A stretch of DNA of 64,000 nucleotides from Acetobacter sacchari (GTDB lineage: Bacteria > Pseudomonadota > Alphaproteobacteria > Acetobacterales > Acetobacteraceae): positions 1 through 64,000 of the forward strand of contig NZ_JAFVMF010000001.1 in NCBI RefSeq assembly GCF_017377715.1, in the 5' to 3' direction. The notes below the pieces were generated by a model that was not told the origin of the DNA, ran no database searches, and saw only the letters and a program-made list of their open reading frames with translations. Every line of letters begins with the position of its first letter. The stretch's first letter is position 1. Position numbers and translations under genes: made by a program. This document shows positions 37,059 to 45,050 of the stretch, in pieces.

Positions 37059-39467
37059 ATGATATCTGGGCGTGACGCGACATCGCATAGGCCACATGGC
37101 AGAGTTTTGGCCCTGCGCGGCAGGGCGCCGCAGGGCCGAATAAGGGTCGGGGCGGTGTCCGCCGCGCTGCTTCCATTGATCGGGTGCCTGGTTGATGGAG
37201 AGGCTAAAGGGACGCCTCGCTCTCGCCACGTCGACAAGACCACGCATGCAGGCGCGACGACGGGCGCCCATGGGCTTCCCGCCGCTGCGATCCGCCCTGC
37301 GACCCATCCGGCTCACGTCAACGGCGCCGCCGAAACGTTGAGTGTTAGCGGCGCACGGCGCGCATTCCACTTTTCCCAGGCGCAGCGCACGGCCGATTCC
37401 GCCACGCGCATTACGGCGGAAACATTGGTCCGCCATGGCGTCGTTGGTCTGACGGGACTTCAGAATCTGGCGCCGAACGTGACAATCCAGAGTCTCATGG
37501 GAACGGCCAGCACGAATTTCTTTATTCGCGGCGTTGGATTTAACGATTACACCCAGAATAACACGTCATCTATCATGACCTATATTGACGACGTGCCTTT
37601 TCCCCTGAGCACCATGGCGTCAGGCATGATGTTCGATATCGCTGACGTGGACATCCAGCCCGGTCCGTCGGGGACGACGCACGGTCTGACGGATTCGGGC
37701 GGTGAGGTGAATATCCGGACGGCCGATCCGACCGAGACATGGCACGGAGGCGTGACGCAGGACATTGCGAGTTACGCTCGCAGCCGGACCGATCTCTACA
37801 TTTCCGGCCCGATCACGGACAAGCTTTCGTTCCGGATAGCCGGACAGACGATGCACGGCGGAGGGTGGCAGTATAGTCCGGCCAACCACACGCATCTTGG
37901 GGACGCGAATGAAGGCGCGCTACGTGCCAAGCTGCTCTGGAAACCGGACGAGCATACGGAAATCAAACTTACCGGGCACTGGACGCAGGACAATTCGGGC
38001 GTTGTCGTCGGTAAGCCCGTTCTGAATTTTCTTCCGGCGGCGCAGTCCATTCCGACGCTGGGCTATCAGCAGGCGAACTGGGATCTGCGCCCCCAGTTCG
38101 CGAAACTTATCGGGCGTTCAGCGAATACGATGCCGTCGGAGCATAACACGTTCTGGGGTTTCGATCTGAATATGTCGCACGACTTCGGTTTTGCGACACT
38201 GCGCAGCATCAGCGCTTATGAAACGGAACGAGAGGGTGAGTACACCGATCAGGACGGGACCACCTACGCCAGCGGAGATCAGTATCGCAATATCGTCGCG
38301 AACTCTTTCACGCAGGAGGTCAATCTCAAATCAAATGACCATGGACAGCGCCTGCAATGGGTTGTGGGCATGACCTACAATCGGGTTCGCATGTCTCAGC
38401 AATTTTATTTCGATTTTACGGATTACGTGCCGTTGCGCGGCTACCTGTCTGAAACCTCTTTCCGGCAGAACCAGCAGACGTTCAACCAGTATGCGCATGT
38501 ATCCTATCGCCTGCCGTATAACATCACGCTGTTCGGCGGCATCAACCACGAAGCCGACGACCGGCAGCTTCTTGGATTGCGGACGGTGCACTTCGGGATC
38601 AATAATCTGAATTTCAATAACGAAGGCGCGGCGGCCAACCAGTTCGCGGGAACTGTAGGCATCCAGTGGCAGGCCGCCAAAAACCTGATGTTCTATTACA
38701 AGATGAGCAAGGGCTTCAAACCGGGCGGGTTCACGGGAAACAACACCGTCGTGCAGGCGCAGTTGGCTCCGTTCGGACCGGAGAGCCTTCTCGCCTACGA
38801 AGCCGGGTTCAAGAGCGACATCATACCGAACGTGTTTCGCCTGAACGCATCAGCCTTTTATTACGATTACCATAACCAGCAGTATATCAGTTCGTATCTG
38901 GTGCCGAGCTACGGGCCGCTCGGTATGTTCGTGAATATTCCCAAATCCGAGATATGGGGGGTGGAATTCACTACGAATATACACCCGCTCCCTCATGTAT
39001 ATCTGATGCAGAATCTCGGATACGAGAGAGGAAAATATCAGAAATTTCTGGCGCTGAACTCGACAGCCACGAACGCCTATTACACTGCCAATCATGTATG
39101 GCAGGGAATTTATACCGATTACGGCGGCGTTGATTCTGGCATCCCGAAGCTGACGCTGAACGGTACGGCTGATTACCGCTTCAATCCGTTGCGCCATTAT
39201 GAGCTGGAGACCGGCCTCGACTGGATGTATCGCGGCTCTCAGGCGCTGGTTGCGGGCGGTCTTGGCTCGTATCGTCTCCCCGCGTATTTTCTGATGGGCG
39301 CGCATATGACGTTCCATCCCGTCAGCGATCGCTGGTCGGCGACGATCTATGCGTCGAATCTTCTGAACCGGCAGTATTTCGTGGCCGGTGGACAGGCGAC
39401 GACGACGTATTTCTGGATTCCCGGCGCGCCGCGTTTCATCGGCGGCCGTCTGAGCGCCAATTTCTGA
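37059..39467 (+). CDS. TonB-dependent receptor of the amidohydrolase cluster
   Basis: An 802-residue outer-membrane receptor. ATG 37059 follows AAAGGA at seven bases. The N-terminus is basic with a signal region near residues 28-45 (IRVGAVSAALLPLIGC). The plug shows LTGLQNLAPNVTIQSLMGTA, FFIRGVGFNDYTQNN, TYIDDVPFP and VDIQPGPSGTTHGLTDSGGE. The barrel is complete and ends with APRFIGGRLSANF. It begins the gene row that continues with an MHS transporter and three M20 enzymes, suggesting that its ligand is an amide-linked molecule hydrolysed inside the cell. The ligand itself cannot be named. Confidence 0.88.
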   Translation: MISGRDATSHRPHGRVLALRGRAPQGRIRVGAVSAALLPLIGCLVDGEAKGTPRSRHVDKTTHAGATTGAHGLPAAAIRPATHPAHVNGAAETLSVSGARRAFHFSQAQRTADSATRITAETLVRHGVVGLTGLQNLAPNVTIQSLMGTASTNFFIRGVGFNDYTQNNTSSIMTYIDDVPFPLSTMASGMMFDIADVDIQPGPSGTTHGLTDSGGEVNIRTADPTETWHGGVTQDIASYARSRTDLYISGPITDKLSFRIAGQTMHGGGWQYSPANHTHLGDANEGALRAKLLWKPDEHTEIKLTGHWTQDNSGVVVGKPVLNFLPAAQSIPTLGYQQANWDLRPQFAKLIGRSANTMPSEHNTFWGFDLNMSHDFGFATLRSISAYETEREGEYTDQDGTTYASGDQYRNIVANSFTQEVNLKSNDHGQRLQWVVGMTYNRVRMSQQFYFDFTDYVPLRGYLSETSFRQNQQTFNQYAHVSYRLPYNITLFGGINHEADDRQLLGLRTVHFGINNLNFNNEGAAANQFAGTVGIQWQAAKNLMFYYKMSKGFKPGGFTGNNTVVQAQLAPFGPESLLAYEAGFKSDIIPNVFRLNASAFYYDYHNQQYISSYLVPSYGPLGMFVNIPKSEIWGVEFTTNIHPLPHVYLMQNLGYERGKYQKFLALNSTATNAYYTANHVWQGIYTDYGGVDSGIPKLTLNGTADYRFNPLRHYELETGLDWMYRGSQALVAGGLGSYRLPAYFLMGAHMTFHPVSDRWSATIYASNLLNRQYFVAGGQATTTYFWIPGAPRFIGGRLSANF

Positions 39468-39508
39468 GTTTGATCTTCACATAGAGCAAAAGTCGTGGGG
39501 AGGCGTCG

Positions 39509-40879
39509 ATGTCCAGCCAGTTCAAATCCGGCGCCACAACGTCGGACGCCGTCCAGCCCAGCCCGCCGGTCAGCAAGGTCGTATGTCTTGCAGCCGGAAG
39601 CATCGGAAATTTTCTCGAATTCTATAACTTTATGGCGTACGCGTTTTTCGCGCCGATGATCGGGCAGGCGTTCTTTCCGGTCAAAGGCGCGCTTATGCAG
39701 CTTCTGGCGGCGCTTATCACCTTCGCGGCAGGCTTTCTCGCCCGCCCGTTGGGATCGCTGGTCATGGGGTTCTATACGCAGCGGATGGGCGTCGGAAGCA
39801 CGTTGATGGCGACGTTTCTGATGATGGCCGCAGGGTCAGCGCTTCTGGTGGTGACGCCTGATTATGCGACGATAGGCGTGTGGGCGCCTGTACTGGTGTT
39901 GATTTCACGCTTGCTGCACGGGTTTTCGGAGGGCGGAGAGGTAGGCCCGGCCACAGAGTTTATCTATTCATTACGGGGGGAGCGAGATGCGGGCGCGATG
40001 GCGTCCGCGCAGGCGCTGACGCAGTTCATGTCTCAACTGGCGGCGGTGGCGATCGGTCTCGTGTTATCGGCGACGCTCTCGCACGAACAACTCTATGCCT
40101 GGGGCTGGCGCGTGCCCTTCGTTCTCGGACTGGCCATCGTTCCATTCGGCCTGTTCTTCCGACGCCTCGCACTAGGCGGGCTGGATCAGGCGGCTGCACA
40201 GCCGGTCGTGACGGAATCGTCGCGCGAGCCGTTCCCGTGGCTGGTCATCGCACTGACTTTCTGTGTGATCCTGACGGGAACCGTCACGACCTATCTCCGC
40301 GCCTTCGGCGCCAGTTATGCGATCTCCGTGCTGCATCTGTCGCCAACGCTGGGCATGGCGGCGATGTCGATTGGCCTGATAGCGGGGCTCGCTGCGATTG
40401 TGACGGGTATCCATCTGCAACGCTCCTGCCGCCCGCGGCCACTGATCCTCGGCGTGTCTGGCGTTTATCTCATCGTTATCCTTCCTGTGTATCATTTCTC
40501 GGTTCATAGCCCCGGCCTTGCGAGCCTCATCGTGCTCAACGTCGTGACGAACGTCATGCCCGGACTTTTGTCCGCAGTAAGCTCCGAACTGGTCCTGCGC
40601 TCCATTCCTGCGGCGCAGCGCAGTTTTGTTTTTGGCGTCGTCTATTCCATAACCGTATCGGTGTTCGGCGGCGCGACGCAGCCCTTCGTGACATGGTTGA
40701 TTCTCATGACCGGGAACGCCATGGTTCCCGGATATCTTGCGTCGATCGTGATTCCTGTCGCGCCGATCGCGTTGCTCGCCCTGTCGCGCCGCGCGGCGAA
40801 GCGCAGCGCGCAGGAGGTGAATGGCGAGGCAGGTCTTCGGAGTTTTGAAGTCCCCGTGTCGGCGTTTTCGGAAGCGTAA
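39509..40879 (+). CDS. MFS transporter, metabolite:H+ symporter (MHS) type
   Basis: A 456-residue inner-membrane protein with 12 predicted segments. GSIGNFLEFYNFMAYAFFAP (about residues 30-49) is the MHS-family start, where the usual Asp of the WYDF-like motif is replaced; FLARPLGSLVMGFYTQRMG and RLLHGFSEGGEVGPATEFI are the other family signatures. MHS proteins import organic acids, betaines and similar small molecules with protons. A GGGAGG site precedes the ATG. It lies between the receptor and the M20 enzymes, so it is the likely inner-membrane step of the pathway. Confidence 0.88.
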   Translation: MSSQFKSGATTSDAVQPSPPVSKVVCLAAGSIGNFLEFYNFMAYAFFAPMIGQAFFPVKGALMQLLAALITFAAGFLARPLGSLVMGFYTQRMGVGSTLMATFLMMAAGSALLVVTPDYATIGVWAPVLVLISRLLHGFSEGGEVGPATEFIYSLRGERDAGAMASAQALTQFMSQLAAVAIGLVLSATLSHEQLYAWGWRVPFVLGLAIVPFGLFFRRLALGGLDQAAAQPVVTESSREPFPWLVIALTFCVILTGTVTTYLRAFGASYAISVLHLSPTLGMAAMSIGLIAGLAAIVTGIHLQRSCRPRPLILGVSGVYLIVILPVYHFSVHSPGLASLIVLNVVTNVMPGLLSAVSSELVLRSIPAAQRSFVFGVVYSITVSVFGGATQPFVTWLILMTGNAMVPGYLASIVIPVAPIALLALSRRAAKRSAQEVNGEAGLRSFEVPVSAFSEA

Positions 40880-40907
40880 CCTCCTCCGTGCGCCATAAGG
40901 AAATATA

Positions 40908-42077
40908 ATGACTGCATTCGATTTCATGAACCGCAACAGCGCCGAGTTCGACGCTATCCGGCACGACTTGCACGCTCATCCGGAGATCGGACTTGAAGAG
41001 CACAGAACCTCCGCCATTGTGGCGGAAAAACTCGCCGAATGGGGAATAGAGGTTCATCGAAATATCGGTCGCACCGGCGTTGTCGGCGTGCTGCGTTCAG
41101 GCAGCGGCAATCGTTCCGTTGGTTTGCGTGCGGATATGGACGCCCTGCCGATGCAGGAGGAAAATACGGTCGAATATCGCAGCACGACCCCGGGCATGAT
41201 GCATGCGTGCGGGCATGACGGTCATACCACGATGTTGCTTGCCGCCGCGAAATATCTTTCCGAGACAAAGAATTTCGACGGGACGGTGAACTTCATCTTC
41301 CAGCCGGGGGAGGAAGGCGTGGGCGGCGCCAAGGCTATGCTGGAGGATGGCCTACTGGAACGCTTTCCTTCTGATGCGCTGTTCGGGATGCACAACAAGC
41401 CGGGTTTGCCGGTCGGAAAATTCGCGATCCGGTCAGGTCCGGCGATGGCCGGGGGCGCGTTCTTTGACATCACGATCAAGGGCAAGGGCGCTCATGGCGC
41501 ACGACCTGAGGATGGCGTGGATCCGGTCATGGTCGCGGGACATATGATCACGGCGCTCCAGTCCATTGTCTCGCGCAACATTCCACCGTCCGAAGTCGCG
41601 GTGCTGAGCATCACGAAAATGGCCGGTGGCGACGCGTACAACATCATCCCGGATACGGCGACGCTGGGCGGCACCGTGCGCTGCTTCAGTTCTGCCATCA
41701 TGACGCAGATTCAGGAGCTGATCGAACGCACGATTACGAATGTTGCGGCTGCATTCGGCGCGCGCGCGTCTCTTGATTTTCGTCTGATTTTTGCTCCGAC
41801 GATCAACGATCCAGAACATGCCGACGCGTTCGCTGGCGCCGCTGAGTCTCTGGTCGGCGAAGCGTCGGTCGACCGCAACACAGAAGCTGCGATGGGGTCG
41901 GAAGATTTCAGCTTCATGCTGGAGAAAACGCCGGGCGCTTATATCCTCGTTGGCGGAGGCGAAGGCGCCGCGCCGCATCACCCGCGCTACAACTTCAACG
42001 ACGCGACGACGCCGTATGGCGCGGCGCTTTATGCGACGATTGTGGAAAGAACGCTTCCCGCCAGAGCGGCGGGCTGA
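40908..42077 (+). CDS. M20 family amidohydrolase (hippurate/N-acyl-amino acid hydrolase type) 1
   Basis: A 389-residue M20D metallopeptidase, the group with hippurate hydrolases and IAA-amino acid hydrolases, which cleave N-acyl bonds to amino acids in the cytoplasm. Metal ligands are in MMHACGHDGHTTMLL (about residues 95-109) and IFQPGEEGVGGAKAM (about 130-144); GSEDFSFMLEKTPGAY (about 326-341) and HHPRYNFND complete the site. RBS AAGGAAATATA precedes the ATG. It is clearly paralogous to the third M20 gene of the row. Confidence 0.92.
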   Translation: MTAFDFMNRNSAEFDAIRHDLHAHPEIGLEEHRTSAIVAEKLAEWGIEVHRNIGRTGVVGVLRSGSGNRSVGLRADMDALPMQEENTVEYRSTTPGMMHACGHDGHTTMLLAAAKYLSETKNFDGTVNFIFQPGEEGVGGAKAMLEDGLLERFPSDALFGMHNKPGLPVGKFAIRSGPAMAGGAFFDITIKGKGAHGARPEDGVDPVMVAGHMITALQSIVSRNIPPSEVAVLSITKMAGGDAYNIIPDTATLGGTVRCFSSAIMTQIQELIERTITNVAAAFGARASLDFRLIFAPTINDPEHADAFAGAAESLVGEASVDRNTEAAMGSEDFSFMLEKTPGAYILVGGGEGAAPHHPRYNFNDATTPYGAALYATIVERTLPARAAG

Positions 42078-42107
42078 ACGAAACCGCAATAGACAGGGGC
42101 AGGCACG

Positions 42108-43541
42108 ATGGAAAATCAGGATCAGATCTGGTCATATGTGGAGCGCAAGGCCGAGCCGATGATCGGCCTCAGCGACGCCGTGTGGGACGTTCCCGAATTG
42201 AATTACGGCGAATTCGCATCCTGCGCCCTGCATAAAAACGCTCTTGAAGCTCAAGGTTTTCGTGTCACGACGAATGTTGGCGGCTTGCCGACGGCGGTCA
42301 TGGGAGAGGCTGGGGCGGGTGGTCCGGTGATCGCCATTCTGGGCGAGTATGACGCGTTGCCGGGGTTGAGTCAGGCCGCCGGAGAGGCCACGCACACGCC
42401 GCTGCCGGGCGACGGCAGCGGGCATGGATGCGGCCATAATCTTCTCGGTTCAGCTGCGCTGCTCGCTGCCACTGCGGTAAAGGATTGGCTTGCCGAAACC
42501 GGGGCTCCTGGCCGTGTCCGGTATTACGGGTGTCCGGCCGAAGAAGGCGGCGCGGGGAAAGGGTTTATGGTGCGGGAGGGCGTGTTCGACGATGTGGACA
42601 TCGCCATTACCTGGCATCCGGCGCATTTCGCGGGCGTGTTTCCCGCGGCGTCGCTCGCCAACCAGATCATCGACTTCACGTTCACTGGACGCGCGTCCCA
42701 TGCAGCAGCCGCGCCGCATCTGGGACGATCCGCTCTGGACGCGGCGGAACTGATGAATGTCGGCGTGAACTACATGCGCGAGCATATGCTGCCCAGCTCG
42801 CGCATTCACTACGCCTATCAGGACGCTGGCGGGGTGGCGCCGAACGTCGTGCAGTCGCGGACGGTGATCCGCTACACCGTTCGTGCGACCGAACTCGACG
42901 AGCTGCTGCGTCTGACCGCGCGAGTCAGAAAAATTGCCGACGGCGCGGCGTTGATGACGGAGACGACGGTCAGCAGCGCGGTGTTGAGCGGCATGGCCAA
43001 TCTCCTTGGCAACGCCACACTCGAGCATGTTCTGCAGGCCAATCTCGAACGTCTGGGTCCGCCGCAGTTTGACGAGGCGGATCGTGCGTTCGCCCGCTCC
43101 ATCCGCGAAAGTCTGACGCCTGAAGATATCGCGGCCCCGTTCGTTGCGGCCTGTCTTCCCATAGATCCGGAAAAACCGCTGTGTGATGCGATCCTGCCTT
43201 ATCGCAGCGACAGCTTCCGCACGATGATGGGTTCGACCGATGTTGGCGACGTCAGCTGGGTTGTGCCGACGGCGCAGGCGCTGGGCGCGACCTGTGCGAT
43301 TGGGACGCCGTTTCACACATGGCAGATGACGGCGCAGGGGAAATCGCCTCTCGCGCATAAGGGCATGGTGCATGTGGCCAAGGCGATGGCCGGCACGGCG
43401 ATCGACGTGTTGCGCGACGAAACACTGCTTGCCAGAGTGAAGCGAGAGCATGCGGAGAAAGTCGCGAAGACGCCGTATGTCAGCCCGATACCGCCTGACG
43501 TGCAGCCGCCTCTCGTCGTCAGGGCTGTGCAGGCCGCCTGA
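42108..43541 (+). CDS. M20 family amidohydrolase, AbgB-like
   Basis: A 477-residue M20 enzyme of the AbgB branch (p-aminobenzoyl-glutamate hydrolase subunit B). It starts with ENQDQIWSYVERKAEPMIGL and has GEYDALPGLSQAAG, GSGHGCGHNLLG (metal ligands), YYGCPAEEGGAGKGFMVREG and the dimerisation domain with ASHAAAAPHLGRSALDA. The C-terminus carries STDVGDVSWVVPTAQ. E. coli AbgB works with AbgA, another M20 protein; here two other M20 genes flank it. Substrate not known. Confidence 0.9.
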   Translation: MENQDQIWSYVERKAEPMIGLSDAVWDVPELNYGEFASCALHKNALEAQGFRVTTNVGGLPTAVMGEAGAGGPVIAILGEYDALPGLSQAAGEATHTPLPGDGSGHGCGHNLLGSAALLAATAVKDWLAETGAPGRVRYYGCPAEEGGAGKGFMVREGVFDDVDIAITWHPAHFAGVFPAASLANQIIDFTFTGRASHAAAAPHLGRSALDAAELMNVGVNYMREHMLPSSRIHYAYQDAGGVAPNVVQSRTVIRYTVRATELDELLRLTARVRKIADGAALMTETTVSSAVLSGMANLLGNATLEHVLQANLERLGPPQFDEADRAFARSIRESLTPEDIAAPFVAACLPIDPEKPLCDAILPYRSDSFRTMMGSTDVGDVSWVVPTAQALGATCAIGTPFHTWQMTAQGKSPLAHKGMVHVAKAMAGTAIDVLRDETLLARVKREHAEKVAKTPYVSPIPPDVQPPLVVRAVQAA

Positions 43542-43561
43542 ATTTTACTGGAGTGCCCTTG

Positions 43562-44731
43562 ATGTCCGAAGCCCTTGCCGAAATTTCCGCGCGTCTCGAA
43601 GAATTCGCGGCCATCCGCCGCGATATTCACGCGCACCCGGAATTGGGGCTGGTCGAGCACCGGACGTCGGCTCTCGTGGCGGAGCGTCTGGAGGCCTGGG
43701 GGATCAAGGTGCATCGCGGCGTAGGCGGCACGGGCGTAGTCGGCGTGCTGCGGGCAGGGAATGGAGAAGGCTCCGTGGGCCTGCGCGCCGATATGGACGC
43801 GCTGCCCATTTTCGAGGCTTCGGGAGCGGCGTGGAGCAGCCAGACGCCGGGTCTGATGCATGCGTGCGGACATGACGGACATACGACGATGTTGCTGGCG
43901 GCGGCGCGGCAACTGGCGGAGACGCGCCGCTTCAACGGCACGGTGAATTTCATCTTCCAGCCGGGTGAAGAAGGGTGCGGCGGCGCGCTCGCCATGCTCA
44001 ACGATGGTCTGTTCGATCGTTTCCCGTGTGACGCCATCTATGGTTTGCATAATCAGCCGGGGCTGGACGTCGGCAGGTACCGTATGACGCCTGGTCCGGC
44101 AATGGCCGGTGGCGGCTTCTTCGACGCCACGCTCACCGGCGTCGGCGCCCACGCGGCGAGGCCGGAAGCGGGGGTCGATCCCGTCGTTGCGGTATGTCAG
44201 CTCGTCACGGCGTTGCAGACCATCGTGTCGCGTACGATCTCTCCCAGCAATCCGGTGGTCTTCAGCGTCACCAAGATTTCCGGCGGAGAGGCCCATAACG
44301 TCATTCCGCAGACTGCGTCGTTCGGCGGCACTTTTCGGGCGATGAACTGGGCGACGCTTGATCTCGTGCGGGAACGTCTGGAGCACATGACGCAGGCGCT
44401 GGCCGCCGGTTTCGGTACGACGGCGGAAATCACGTTTGGGGAAATGTTCGCCCCGATGATCAACAACCCCGAGCGAACGGCTTTCGCCGCCGACACGGCA
44501 CGCGCGATCGTCGGCGCGGAAGCGGTAGAGGGGAGCGCGCCGTTTGTTCTGGGCTCCGAGGACTTCGCGTTCATGCTCGAAAAAGTGCCCGGCGCGTTCG
44601 TCAGGGTCGGCAACGGCGCGACGGCGGGCCTGCATCACCCCGCCTACGATTTCAATGACGCAACGATTCCTTATGGCGCGGCGCTGCTCGTCGAACTGAC
44701 GGAACGCACGTTGATGCGCGCCGCTTGCTGA
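43562..44731 (+). CDS. M20 family amidohydrolase (hippurate/N-acyl-amino acid hydrolase type) 2
   Basis: A 389-residue M20D enzyme, close paralogue of the first. LMHACGHDGHTTMLLAAARQ and IFQPGEEGCGGALAM hold the metal ligands, and LGSEDFAFMLEKVPGAFV with HHPAYDFND closes the active site. The start is ATG 43562 with GGAG upstream; a GTG nine bases earlier is possible. Together the three M20 genes suggest a mixture of related substrates or a two-subunit AbgA/AbgB-like enzyme plus a further hydrolase. Confidence 0.92.
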   Translation: MSEALAEISARLEEFAAIRRDIHAHPELGLVEHRTSALVAERLEAWGIKVHRGVGGTGVVGVLRAGNGEGSVGLRADMDALPIFEASGAAWSSQTPGLMHACGHDGHTTMLLAAARQLAETRRFNGTVNFIFQPGEEGCGGALAMLNDGLFDRFPCDAIYGLHNQPGLDVGRYRMTPGPAMAGGGFFDATLTGVGAHAARPEAGVDPVVAVCQLVTALQTIVSRTISPSNPVVFSVTKISGGEAHNVIPQTASFGGTFRAMNWATLDLVRERLEHMTQALAAGFGTTAEITFGEMFAPMINNPERTAFAADTARAIVGAEAVEGSAPFVLGSEDFAFMLEKVPGAFVRVGNGATAGLHHPAYDFNDATIPYGAALLVELTERTLMRAAC

Positions 44732-45050
44732 AAGCGGTTTCGACGAGACCTTTTGTCTTTGTTGCATAAGCGGCGCGTCTCGCCTTTCTGTCCGGGTGAA
44801 ATGCTCCGGCGGGCGGCGTATTTCGTTTCCTTAAGTCTGTTATCCGTGCCGGAAACAATGACGGTTTTGGTATTTAGGCAACACTGAGCCTGGGTCGCTC
44901 AAACCGTTGTTTGTGGGAGATTGACAGTTCGTAACGAATACGTAATCTCGAAATCGCAACGATGTGGACGGCCGGCGTTTGAGCGCGTGCAGCCCTGATT
45001 TTGGTTCGCCATGTCGTGATTCTCGCTTTTTCGATGGGGCTGTTCTGACT
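44732..45050. other. Gap upstream of second cluster TonB receptor
   Basis: These 319 bases hold no gene. A moderately AT-rich stretch (44820-44960) probably holds a separate promoter for the receptor. No MntR-like or LysR-like palindrome was seen in it. Confidence 0.4.
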